A stretch of 6,730 nucleotides of DNA from Dermatophilaceae bacterium (GTDB taxonomy: Bacteria; Actinomycetota; Actinomycetes; Actinomycetales; Dermatophilaceae). The notes under the pieces were generated by a model. That model did no database searches and was not told the DNA's origin. It saw only the letters and a list, made by a program, of their open reading frames with translations. The stretch's first letter is position 1. Each line of letters opens with the position of its first letter. Shown one piece after another: positions 1-6,407 of this stretch. The stretch spans positions 1 through 6,730 of the forward strand of contig JABFXB010000506.1 in assembly GCA_013361975.1 (NCBI GenBank), read 5' to 3'. Both the position numbers and the translations under genes were made by a program.

Positions 1-31
1 TCAATGGATCGAGCCCACCGCACCACCCACC

Positions 32-37
32 GAAAGG
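32..37 (+). promoter_or_regulatory. Ribosome binding site of uidA
   Basis: GAAAGG lies 7 nt before the ATG at 45 and is a reasonable Shine-Dalgarno. It supports 45 rather than a later start. The remaining upstream bases (1-31) show no recognisable gene end or promoter. Confidence 0.6.
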
Positions 38-44
38 CCAGCCC

Positions 45-1826
45 ATGCTCCGCCCCCAGGACACGACCACCCGCGAGACCAAGCGGCTCGACGGGATCTG
101 GTCCTTCCAGCTCGACGGCGACTCCGAGGGGCGTGCCGCCCGCTGGTTCGGCGCCGACCTGCCGGCCCCCCGCGACATGGCCGTCCCGGCCTCCTTCAAC
201 GACCTGACGGCCGACGCGGAGGTGCGCGACTACTTCGGCGACATCTGGTACCAGCGCACCGTCTTCGTCCCCCGCGGCTGGGCCGGCCAACGGGTCGTGC
301 TGCACTTCGAGTCGGCGACGCACCGCGCCACCGTCTGGGTGGGCGATCACGAGGTGATGAGCCACGAGGGCGGCTACACCCCGTTCGAGGCCGACATCAC
401 CGAGTTCGTCACGCCGGGCGAGGCGGTGCGGGTCACGGCGCTCGTCAACAACACCCTGAGCTTTCAGTCGATCCCCCCGGGTGTCATCGAGGAGGGTCCG
501 GCCGGCCGGAAGCAGATCTACTGGCACGACTTCTTCAACTTCGCGGGCATCCACCGCTCGGTGTGGCTGAGCGCCACGCCCCAGGCCCGCGTCGAGGACA
601 TCACGGTCGTCACCGGCTTCGAGGGCGACACCGGGTCGGTCGACTACACGGTGGAGTCGGCCGACGCCGACGGCCTCGACGTCCGCGTCGTGCTGCGCGA
701 TGCCGCCGGCCGTGAGGTCGCGACCGGCTCCGGCCCCACCGGCACCCTCACGGTCGACGACGTGCACCTGTGGGCCCCCGGTCACGGCTACCTCTACGAC
801 CTCGAGGTGCAGCTCGTCGACGACGGTGGGGCCGTGCTCGACAGCTACCACCAGACGGTGGGCATCCGCACGGTGGAGGTGCGCGGCACCGAGTTCCTCA
901 TCAACGGTGATCCCTTCTACTTCAAGGGCTTCGGCATGCACGAGGACCACTCGACGATCGGCAAGGCGCACAGCCCGGCCCACGTCGTCCAGGACTTCGA
1001 GCTGCTCGACTGGATCGGTGCCAACTCGTTCCGCACCTCGCACTACCCCTACTCCGAGGACGTCATCGACTACGCCGACCGGCACGGCATCGTCATCATC
1101 GACGAGACGGCGGCCGTGGGCCTCAACATGGGCCTCGGCGGCGGCATCTTCGGCGGGCAGGGCTACACGACCTTCTCCCCCGACACCATCAACGATGCCA
1201 GCCGCGAGGTCCACGCCCAGGCGATCCGCGAGCTGATCGCCCGCGACAAGAACCACCCGAGCGTCGTGCTGTGGTCGATCGCCAACGAGCCCGAGTCCGA
1301 CACCGAGGGCGCCGAGGACTACTTCCGCCCCCTCTTCGACGTCGCCCGCGAGGCCGACCCGACGCGTCCGGTGGGTTTCGTCAACGTCATGCTCGCGCCG
1401 CACGGCAAGTGCCGGGTCTCCCAGTTCGCCGACGTGCTCATGCTCAACCGCTACTACGGCTGGTACGTCAACACCGGCGACCTCGCCGGCGCGGAGATCG
1501 CGTGGACCAACGAGCTGGGCGGCTGGGCGTCCGAGGGCAAGCCGATCGTCATCACCGAGTACGGCGCCGACACCCTCGCCGGCAACCACTCGCTCACGCC
1601 GCAGCCGTGGAGCGAGGAGTACCAGGTCGACTACCTCGACATGAACCACCGCGTGTTCGACGCGTGCGACGCCGTCGTCGGCGAGCACGTCTGGAACTTC
1701 GCCGACTTCGCCACGACCTCCGGGATCATGCGCGTCGACGGCAACAAGAAGGGCGCCTTCACCCGCGACCGCAAGCCCAAGGCCGCAGCCTTCGCGCTGC
1801 GTCGGCGCTGGCGCAAGGACGCCTGA
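45..1826 (+). CDS. uidA: Beta-glucuronidase (glycoside hydrolase family 2)
   Basis: This 593-residue enzyme hydrolyses beta-D-glucuronides, releasing glucuronate and an aglycone, with retention of configuration. It is collinear, from memory, with Escherichia coli UidA (603 residues) from the opening MLRP to near the C terminus. The order is an N-terminal sugar-binding domain (about 15-180), an immunoglobulin-like domain (about 181-280) and a TIM barrel (about 281-590). Visible active-site residues are the acid/base E415 in the NEP motif, the nucleophile E505 in ITEYG, and the NRYYGWY segment at 468-474. N567 and K569 form the NxK motif that binds the glucuronate carboxylate, which favours glucuronidase over galactosidase activity. 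There is no signal peptide, so the protein should be cytoplasmic and need an importer, which is not in the window. The start has a good ribosome binding site and matches the family N terminus. A hairpin after the stop separates it from gnd. Confidence 0.95.
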   Translation: MLRPQDTTTRETKRLDGIWSFQLDGDSEGRAARWFGADLPAPRDMAVPASFNDLTADAEVRDYFGDIWYQRTVFVPRGWAGQRVVLHFESATHRATVWVGDHEVMSHEGGYTPFEADITEFVTPGEAVRVTALVNNTLSFQSIPPGVIEEGPAGRKQIYWHDFFNFAGIHRSVWLSATPQARVEDITVVTGFEGDTGSVDYTVESADADGLDVRVVLRDAAGREVATGSGPTGTLTVDDVHLWAPGHGYLYDLEVQLVDDGGAVLDSYHQTVGIRTVEVRGTEFLINGDPFYFKGFGMHEDHSTIGKAHSPAHVVQDFELLDWIGANSFRTSHYPYSEDVIDYADRHGIVIIDETAAVGLNMGLGGGIFGGQGYTTFSPDTINDASREVHAQAIRELIARDKNHPSVVLWSIANEPESDTEGAEDYFRPLFDVAREADPTRPVGFVNVMLAPHGKCRVSQFADVLMLNRYYGWYVNTGDLAGAEIAWTNELGGWASEGKPIVITEYGADTLAGNHSLTPQPWSEEYQVDYLDMNHRVFDACDAVVGEHVWNFADFATTSGIMRVDGNKKGAFTRDRKPKAAAFALRRRWRKDA

Positions 1827-1878
1827 GCGACTCGGGTGCCGGCGCCAACTCGCGTACCGTCGGTATCCGGGGCCTCAT

Positions 1879-1918
1879 CCTGGCGCGGTCACGTCACCGA
1901 TGACGTGACCGCGCCGGG
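1879..1918 (+). terminator. Strong hairpin after uidA, probable terminator
   Basis: The arms GGCGCGGTCACGTCA (1882-1896) and TGACGTGACCGCGCC (1901-1915) are perfect reverse complements around the 4-nt loop CCGA. In RNA the stem extends to 18 pairs with one G-U wobble (1879-1881 with 1916-1918). It lies 52 nt after the uidA stop and 61 nt before the gnd start. No T-run follows, only C-rich sequence, which is common for hairpin terminators in high-GC actinobacteria. The symmetric TCACGTCA/TGACGTGA core could instead be a protein-binding site for the gnd promoter. Confidence 0.65.
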
Positions 1919-1965
1919 TCCCTCCTCCCCCAGCAGGGCGGCATACCTCCAGGGCCGTCTGTGAC

Positions 1966-1974
1966 AGAAGGAAA
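1966..1974 (+). promoter_or_regulatory. Ribosome binding site of gnd
   Basis: AGAAGGAAA ends 5 nt before the ATG at 1980, and its AAGGA core ends 7 nt before it. This is the best Shine-Dalgarno in the cluster and fixes the start. It fits an abundant housekeeping enzyme. Confidence 0.7.
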
Positions 1975-1979
1975 CTCGC

Positions 1980-3410
1980 ATGGCAGCTCTCGCCAACATC
2001 GGTGTCGTCGGCCTCGCGGTCATGGGCAGCAACCTCGCCCGCAACCTGGCCCGACACGACCACCGCGTCGCCCTCTACAACCGCAGCCCTGAGCGGACGC
2101 GCGCGCTCGTCGCCGACCACGGCTCCGAGGGCAGCTTCGTCCCCTCGGAGACGCTCGAGGACTTCGTCGCCTCGCTGGAGCAGCCGCGTCGCGTCGTCAT
2201 CATGGTCAAGGCCGGTGCGGGCACCGACGCCGTCATCGACCAGCTCGTGCCGCTGCTCGACGAGGGCGACATCGTCGTCGACGGCGGCAACGCCCACTTC
2301 GAGCACACCCGCCGGCGCGAGGCCGCCCTGCGCGAGAAGGGCCTGCACTTCGTGGGCACCGGCATCTCCGGCGGCGAGGTCGGTGCACTCGAGGGCCCGT
2401 CGATCATGCCCGGCGGGTCCAGGGAGTCGTATGCCGCCCTGGGCCCGATCCTCGAGTCGATCGCCGCGCAGGTGGACGGCGAGGCGTGCTGCGCGTGGAT
2501 GGGTCCCGACGGTGCCGGCCACTTCGTCAAGATGGTCCACAACGGCATCGAGTACGCCGACATGCAGTTCATCGCCGAGGCCTACGACGTGCTCTCGGCC
2601 GCCGGCCTCGCGGCCGCCGAGATCGCCGACGTCTTCCGCGAGTGGAACACCGGCGAGCTCGACTCCTTCCTCATCGAGATCACCGCGGAGGTCCTGTCGC
2701 AGGTGGACACCACGACCGGCCGTCCCCTCGTCGAGCTCATCACCGACGCGGCGGAGCAGAAGGGCACCGGTCGCTGGACGGTGCAGACCGCGCTCGAGCT
2801 CGGTGTGCCGGTCTCGACGATCGCCGAGTCGGTCTTCGCGCGCTCCGCGTCGGGTGACGCCGCCGTGCGGGAGGTGACGCGCGGCGTCCTCGCGGGACCG
2901 GATCGCACTGTCTCCGTGAACGACCGGCGCCAGCTCGTCGACGACGTGCGCGACGCGCTCTGGTCGTCGAAGGTCGTCGCCTACGCGCAGGGCCTCGACC
3001 AGATCCGCAAGGCCAGCGAGGAGTACGGCTGGGACGTCGACATCGCGACCGTGGCGCGCATCTGGCGCGGCGGCTGCATCATCCGCGCCCGCCTGCTCGC
3101 CCAGATCAGCGACGAGTACGCCGCCGGTGGCCTCCGCACCCTCCTCGTCGCCCCGAGCATCCTCAAGGGCCTGGCAGACCGTCAGGACGCCTGGCGTCGC
3201 GTCGTCGGCGTCGCCACCACCGCGGGCGTCCCGGTGCCCGGCTTCTCCAGCGCCCTCGGCTACTACGACACCGTGCGCGCCGAGCGGCTCCCCGCCGCCC
3301 TCGTGCAGGGCCTGCGTGACAACTTCGGCGCGCACACCTACGGCCGCACCGACCGTCCGGGCGCGTTCCACACCCTCTGGTCGGGTGACCACAGCGAGGT
3401 CGAGGCGTGA
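1980..3410 (+). CDS. gnd: 6-phosphogluconate dehydrogenase, decarboxylating
   Basis: This cytoplasmic enzyme oxidises and decarboxylates 6-phosphogluconate to ribulose 5-phosphate and CO2, making NADPH in the oxidative pentose-phosphate pathway. At 476 residues it is the long, dimeric type. The Rossmann fold opens with G8-V-V-G11-L-A-V-M-G16. N34-R35-S36 sits at the end of beta-strand 2, where an arginine normally contacts the NADP 2'-phosphate, so NADP use is expected. The substrate signature GTGISGGEVGALEG starts at 126. The catalytic segment KMVHNGIEY has K184 and E191 as general base and acid. QKGTGRWT (260-267) is the family signature, and the C-terminal AHTYGRTDRPGAFH segment includes H452, expected to reach the partner's active site. 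All key residues are present. larE follows by 10 nt, so the two are probably co-transcribed. Confidence 0.96.
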   Translation: MAALANIGVVGLAVMGSNLARNLARHDHRVALYNRSPERTRALVADHGSEGSFVPSETLEDFVASLEQPRRVVIMVKAGAGTDAVIDQLVPLLDEGDIVVDGGNAHFEHTRRREAALREKGLHFVGTGISGGEVGALEGPSIMPGGSRESYAALGPILESIAAQVDGEACCAWMGPDGAGHFVKMVHNGIEYADMQFIAEAYDVLSAAGLAAAEIADVFREWNTGELDSFLIEITAEVLSQVDTTTGRPLVELITDAAEQKGTGRWTVQTALELGVPVSTIAESVFARSASGDAAVREVTRGVLAGPDRTVSVNDRRQLVDDVRDALWSSKVVAYAQGLDQIRKASEEYGWDVDIATVARIWRGGCIIRARLLAQISDEYAAGGLRTLLVAPSILKGLADRQDAWRRVVGVATTAGVPVPGFSSALGYYDTVRAERLPAALVQGLRDNFGAHTYGRTDRPGAFHTLWSGDHSEVEA

Positions 3411-3413
3411 GGA
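3409..3413 (+). promoter_or_regulatory. Ribosome binding site of larE overlapping the gnd stop
   Basis: GAGGA shares two bases with the gnd TGA (3408-3410) and lies 7 nt before the ATG at 3421. A ribosome finishing gnd covers this site, which suggests translational coupling. It also favours 3421 as the larE start over the long in-frame extension back into gnd, which would lie in another frame of that conserved gene. Confidence 0.55.
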
Positions 3414-3420
3414 TGGGGTC

Positions 3421-4323
3421 ATGACCCCTACCTCCGTGGCCCACACCGACGAGGCCGACCCGCCACGCCTCCCCGACCACCTGGACCTCTTGGCCGGTCG
3501 GGTCACCGATGCCCTCCGAGGCGGTATGCCGTCCGGCCGGGTGGGGCGCGTCGGGGTGGCCTTCTCGGGAGGCGTGGACTCGAGCCTGCTGCTCGCCCTG
3601 GCGGCTCGCTCGCTCGGGGTCGAGCAGGTCGTCGCCGTGCTGGGGGTCTCGCCGAGCCTGGCAGCAGACGAGCGGCGGGGCGCACACGACGTGGCGGCGC
3701 ACATCGGCGTCGCCGTCGTCGAGGTGGGCACGCACGAGGGCGACAACCCCGCCTACCGCCGCAACGGCCCCGACCGCTGCTTCCACTGCAAGGACGAGCT
3801 CTTCACCCGGATCTCCGACGAGGTCGTCGCGGCGCACCGACTGGTCGCCGTCGCGTACGGCGAGAACGCCGACGACGCGCGCAGGCCCGACCGTCCCGGG
3901 GCGCGCGCCGCGACGAACCACCGGGTGCTGCGTCCGCTCGCCGAGGCGGGGCTGACGAAAGCCGACGTCCGCGCGCTCGCGCGTGCCCTCGGCCTCCCCA
4001 ACGCCGACAAACCCGCGGCCCCGTGCCTGGCCTCGCGCATACCGCACTTCACCGAGGTGGACCCCACCCGCCTCGCCCAGGTGGAGGCAGCCGAACACGC
4101 TTTGCGCGCAATGGGTTTCGCCGACAGCCGGGTGAGGCACCACGGCGAGGTGGCTCGGATCGAGCTGGCTCCGGACGACCTCGCTCGGGCCGTGTCGCCC
4201 GGCGTGCGCGACCAGCTCGTCGCCGACGTCACCGCGGCGGGCTTCCGCTTCGTCGCGCTCGACCTCGTCGGCATCCAGTCCGGCGCCTTCACCCTGCCGC
4301 TCGTCGAGGTGACCCGTGGCTGA
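3421..4323 (+). CDS. larE: LarE, sulfur transferase of nickel-pincer cofactor synthesis
   Basis: LarE adenylates the carboxylates of pyridinium-3,5-biscarboxylic acid mononucleotide and replaces them with thiocarboxylates, the second step of NPN cofactor synthesis. The 300-residue protein has the N-type ATP pyrophosphatase P-loop SGGVDSS at 49-55. It also has GENADD (147-152) with a following RPG, the KPAAPCLASRIP motif (198-208), and R237/R239 in SRVRHHGEVARIEL, matching the phosphate-contacting arginine pair of the Lactobacillus plantarum enzyme. C202 in CLASR corresponds, as I recall, to the sacrificial Cys176 of that enzyme. C120 and C123 (RCFHCK) add a CxxC pair absent there. This three-cysteine set is known from LarE proteins that carry a [4Fe-4S] cluster, such as Thermotoga maritima. 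I therefore infer a cluster-dependent sulfur donor. The ATG has a Shine-Dalgarno; larB overlaps the 3' end. Confidence 0.93.
   Translation: MTPTSVAHTDEADPPRLPDHLDLLAGRVTDALRGGMPSGRVGRVGVAFSGGVDSSLLLALAARSLGVEQVVAVLGVSPSLAADERRGAHDVAAHIGVAVVEVGTHEGDNPAYRRNGPDRCFHCKDELFTRISDEVVAAHRLVAVAYGENADDARRPDRPGARAATNHRVLRPLAEAGLTKADVRALARALGLPNADKPAAPCLASRIPHFTEVDPTRLAQVEAAEHALRAMGFADSRVRHHGEVARIELAPDDLARAVSPGVRDQLVADVTAAGFRFVALDLVGIQSGAFTLPLVEVTRG
4306..4312 (+). promoter_or_regulatory. Ribosome binding site of larB inside larE
   Basis: GAGGTGA lies within the last codons of larE, with its GAGG core 6 nt before the GTG at 4316. It decides the larB start and implies that larB translation is coupled to larE. 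Confidence 0.6.
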
Positions 4324-4996
4324 GTCGTCTCTCGACGGGGTGGCCGAGCTCGACCTGGCCCGGGCGACGCGACGCGGGTACCCGGAAGCGGTCTACTGCG
4401 CGGGCAAGACCGCGGAGCAGGTGCGCGCCATCGCCCGCCGGATAGCCGACGCCCACGCCTCCGGCGAGACGAGCGGGACCGCCCTCTTCACCCGGGCCTC
4501 GGCTGAGCACGCCGCGGCTGTCCTGGGTGAGCTGCCCGGCGCGCTGCACGACGAGGTGGCTCGGCTCGTGGCGTGGCCGGCCGAACCTCCCTCCCCCACA
4601 GGCGGACTCGTGGTGGTTCTGTGCGCCGGAACCTCCGACCTGCCGGTCGCGCAGGAGGCGGCGCTGACCGCTCGCCACCTCGGTCGTCGCGTCGAGCTCG
4701 TCGTCGACGTCGGCGTCGCCGGCATCCATCGCGTGCTCGCCCGGCGCGAGCTCATCGACCGTGCGGGTGCCCTCGTCGTCGTCGCGGGCATGGACGGTGC
4801 GCTGGCCAGCGTGGTCGCCGGTCTGGCCAAGGCTCCCGTCGTCGCCGTTCCGACGTCCGTGGGCTACGGCGCGGCCTTCGGCGGCCTCGCCCCGCTGCTC
4901 ACGATGCTCAACGCCTGCGCTCCCGGGGTCGGGGTCGTCAACATCGACAACGGCTACGGAGGCGGGCACCTGGCCGCCCAGATCGCCGCTCGGTGA
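4316..4996 (+). CDS. larB: LarB, pyridinium-3,5-biscarboxylic acid mononucleotide synthase
   Basis: LarB carboxylates the pyridinium ring of nicotinic acid adenine dinucleotide and hydrolyses its phosphoanhydride. This gives pyridinium-3,5-biscarboxylic acid mononucleotide and AMP, the first step of NPN synthesis. The 226-residue protein has the N-terminal family block LDLARATRRGYPEAVYCAGK (12-31). It is followed by a domain related to PurE (AIR carboxylase): CAGTSDLPVAQEA (103-115), DVGVAGIHR (131-139), AGMDGALASVVAGL (157-170), VAVPTSVGYGA (176-186) and NIDNGYGGGHLAAQIA (209-224). C201 in NACAPGVGVVNIDNG is at the position expected for the cysteine that forms a transient adduct with the pyridinium ring (Cys221 in Lactobacillus plantarum, from memory). 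The GTG start overlaps larE by 8 nt. The protein is soluble and appears complete. Confidence 0.94.
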   Translation: MAESSLDGVAELDLARATRRGYPEAVYCAGKTAEQVRAIARRIADAHASGETSGTALFTRASAEHAAAVLGELPGALHDEVARLVAWPAEPPSPTGGLVVVLCAGTSDLPVAQEAALTARHLGRRVELVVDVGVAGIHRVLARRELIDRAGALVVVAGMDGALASVVAGLAKAPVVAVPTSVGYGAAFGGLAPLLTMLNACAPGVGVVNIDNGYGGGHLAAQIAAR

Positions 4997-5031
4997 CGGA
5001 TCGGGCGCACCGGCGGTGTCCCCGGCCTGCG

Positions 5032-6345
5032 TCACGCCTGCGCGCGCAGGCCTCCGGGCACCGACGCGCCGGCGACCAGACCAGCCGCGACGGCAGCGGC
5101 AACCGCACGCTCGAGCACGTGCCGCGCGGGCACGTCCAGCGCGGCCGCCGCGGCCTGGACGTCACGGAACTCCGGCGTCGCAGTCACGACCTGACCGTCA
5201 CGGTGGGCGACCTTGACGCCGACCCGGCAGCCGTCGACGTCGACGTCGACCCATCCCCGGGCGAGGGCCCAGCGCCGGACTGACGTCTCGCGCACCCCGA
5301 TCGTGCTCGTGAGGGCCAGGACGAGATCCCGGAGCCGAGCCCGGTGCCGTCGCTCGGTGAGGACGGACAGCTGGTGCGCCGGCCGGCCGCGCTTCATGAG
5401 GATGGGCGTGAGCCAGGCATCCGCTGCCCCGGCATCCATGAGCGTGTCGATGACGGTGGGCCACAGCCGCGGGTCGAGGTCGTCGACGTTCGACTCGAGG
5501 ACCACCATCTCGGTGAGCTCCAGGTCGGCCGGCACCGAGCTCGAGGGCGCCGGGCGCAGCTCGCCCCCTGTGCGCGCAGTGCCACCCGTGTCACCCGTCT
5601 CACCGGCGACCACCCGACCGAGGACGACGCGCACCACGTTGGGCCGACCCGGCACGTCCTTGGTGCCGGCGCCGACACCGCTGCCGCTGACCGCGAGGGA
5701 AGGCAGGTCCCCCTGCCCCGACGCGAGCGCGGTCACCAGCGCGACACCGGTCGGCGTCGCGAGCTCGCCGTCGCCGCCCGACGTGACCTCCCGGCCGCGG
5801 ACGAGCTCGAGGACCGCGGGCACCGGTACCGGGATCCTCCCGTGCGCCGCGCTCACCCTGCCCGACCCGACGGCGATGGTCGATGCCGTCACCGCTGAGA
5901 CATGGAGGGAGGTGAGGGCGGCGCAAACGCCGACGACGTCGGCGATCGAGTCCCAGGCGCCGACCTCGTGGAAGTGGACGTCGTCGACCCCGACCCCGTG
6001 CACCCGTGCCTCGGCCTCGGCCAGGGCCCGGAAGACCGAAAGCGCCCGCCGACGGGTCGGCTCGTCGAGGTCGGCCGACTCCAGGCGCTCTCGGATCGTC
6101 GACCACGAGCGGTGGTGCTGGTCGGCGACGAGCAGTTCCACGTCCACCTTCAACGCGCGCATCCCGGCCCGCTGGACCTCGTGCGCCACGAGCCGCACGG
6201 TGTCCGGGATGACGACGTCCACCGCCGACTGCACGTGCTCGAGCTCGGCGCCCGCGTCGACGAGGGCGGCCAGCAGCATGTCCCCCGCGACACCGGCCGA
6301 CAGGTCGAGCCACGCCGCGAGCTCGGGTTCGACTCCACGCTCCAT
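5032..6345 (-). CDS. larC: LarC, nickel insertion enzyme of the nickel-pincer cofactor
   Basis: LarC inserts nickel into the bis-thiocarboxylate nucleotide in a CTP-dependent reaction, completing the NPN cofactor. From the ATG at 6345 it has 437 residues. Visible blocks are DLSAGVAGDM (14-23), matching the family opening D-x-x-S-x-G-x-x-GDM, and HFHEVGAWDSIADVVG (124-139) with a likely metal-binding HxHE. There is then a Gly/Thr-rich linker (about 244-275), ESNVDDLDP (284-292) and MKRGRPA (317-323). The N-terminal and C-terminal parts correspond to LarC1 and LarC2, which in Lactobacillus plantarum are joined by programmed frameshifting; here they are one frame. The start is uncertain: GTG codons at 6366 (444 residues) and 6354 are in frame, and none has a clear Shine-Dalgarno. 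I prefer the ATG because the longer forms run into a tandem repeat and the family N terminus is short. The gene is convergent with larB. Confidence 0.92.
   Translation of the reverse strand: MERGVEPELAAWLDLSAGVAGDMLLAALVDAGAELEHVQSAVDVVIPDTVRLVAHEVQRAGMRALKVDVELLVADQHHRSWSTIRERLESADLDEPTRRRALSVFRALAEAEARVHGVGVDDVHFHEVGAWDSIADVVGVCAALTSLHVSAVTASTIAVGSGRVSAAHGRIPVPVPAVLELVRGREVTSGGDGELATPTGVALVTALASGQGDLPSLAVSGSGVGAGTKDVPGRPNVVRVVLGRVVAGETGDTGGTARTGGELRPAPSSSVPADLELTEMVVLESNVDDLDPRLWPTVIDTLMDAGAADAWLTPILMKRGRPAHQLSVLTERRHRARLRDLVLALTSTIGVRETSVRRWALARGWVDVDVDGCRVGVKVAHRDGQVVTATPEFRDVQAAAAALDVPARHVLERAVAAAVAAGLVAGASVPGGLRAQA
5036..5051. repeat. Perfect 16-bp palindrome at the larC 3' end
   Basis: GCCTGCGCGCGCAGGC is a perfect palindrome overlapping the last larC codons, 40 nt after the larB stop. 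As RNA it could form a 6-pair stem with a 4-nt loop in the larB read-through transcript. No T-run follows. It may help end larB transcription, or may only reflect GC-rich coding for Leu-Arg-Ala. Confidence 0.35.
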
Positions 6346-6352
6346 GACCGAC

Positions 6353-6358
6353 ACCGTA
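6353..6358 (-). promoter_or_regulatory. Possible -10 element for a leaderless larC mRNA
   Basis: On the minus strand TACGGT fits the actinobacterial -10 pattern TANNNT and ends 7 nt before the ATG at 6345. This is the spacing expected if transcription begins at the start codon. A leaderless transcript would explain the missing Shine-Dalgarno. No good -35 is seen: the bases about 17 nt upstream read GGGTGC within the tandem repeat. Confidence 0.3.
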
Positions 6359-6394
6359 TGCCGCACCCGTATGCCGCACCCGTATGCCGCACCC
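6356..6394. repeat. Three tandem 13-bp direct repeats at the larC start
   Basis: The unit GTATGCCGCACCC occurs three times without mismatch or gap, at 6356-6368, 6369-6381 and 6382-6394, followed by a fading GTGCCC. The block ends 10 bp before the larC ATG at 6345, where promoter and operator sequences are expected. If the GTG at 6366 were the start, part of the array would be coding, although 13 is not a multiple of 3. A 13-bp period does not match one helical turn. It could be an operator array, a slippage-prone expansion, or repeated copies of the GTATGCC motif found elsewhere in the window. Confidence 0.85.
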
Positions 6395-6407
6395 GTGCCC
6401 GGGCCAC

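Noticed and set aside
4..207. Small open frame overlapping the uidA start
   Set aside because: It has no Shine-Dalgarno and a Pro/Ser/Arg-rich shadow translation, and it lies over conserved uidA codons.
3127..3420. Extension of the larE frame upstream into gnd
   Set aside because: It would overlap the conserved end of gnd in another frame, its translation is Ser/Arg/Pro-rich shadow sequence, and family motifs and the Shine-Dalgarno support 3421.
1875..3746. Long minus-strand open frame of 623 codons opposite gnd
   Set aside because: It mirrors the conserved gnd gene, gives an Arg/Asp/Gly/Val-rich product without motifs, and crosses a gene boundary; this is typical of high-GC shadow frames.
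5232..5250. Tandem CGTCGA repeat in larC
   Set aside because: It encodes a Val-Asp-Val-Asp-Val-Asp stretch of the C-terminal domain and is explained by codon bias.
6356..6394. NikR-type nickel operator (GTATGA-N16-TCATAC), because the repeats begin with GTATGC
   Set aside because: The copies are direct and 13 bp apart, no TCATAC partner is present, and the same GTATGC core occurs inside gnd and larE.
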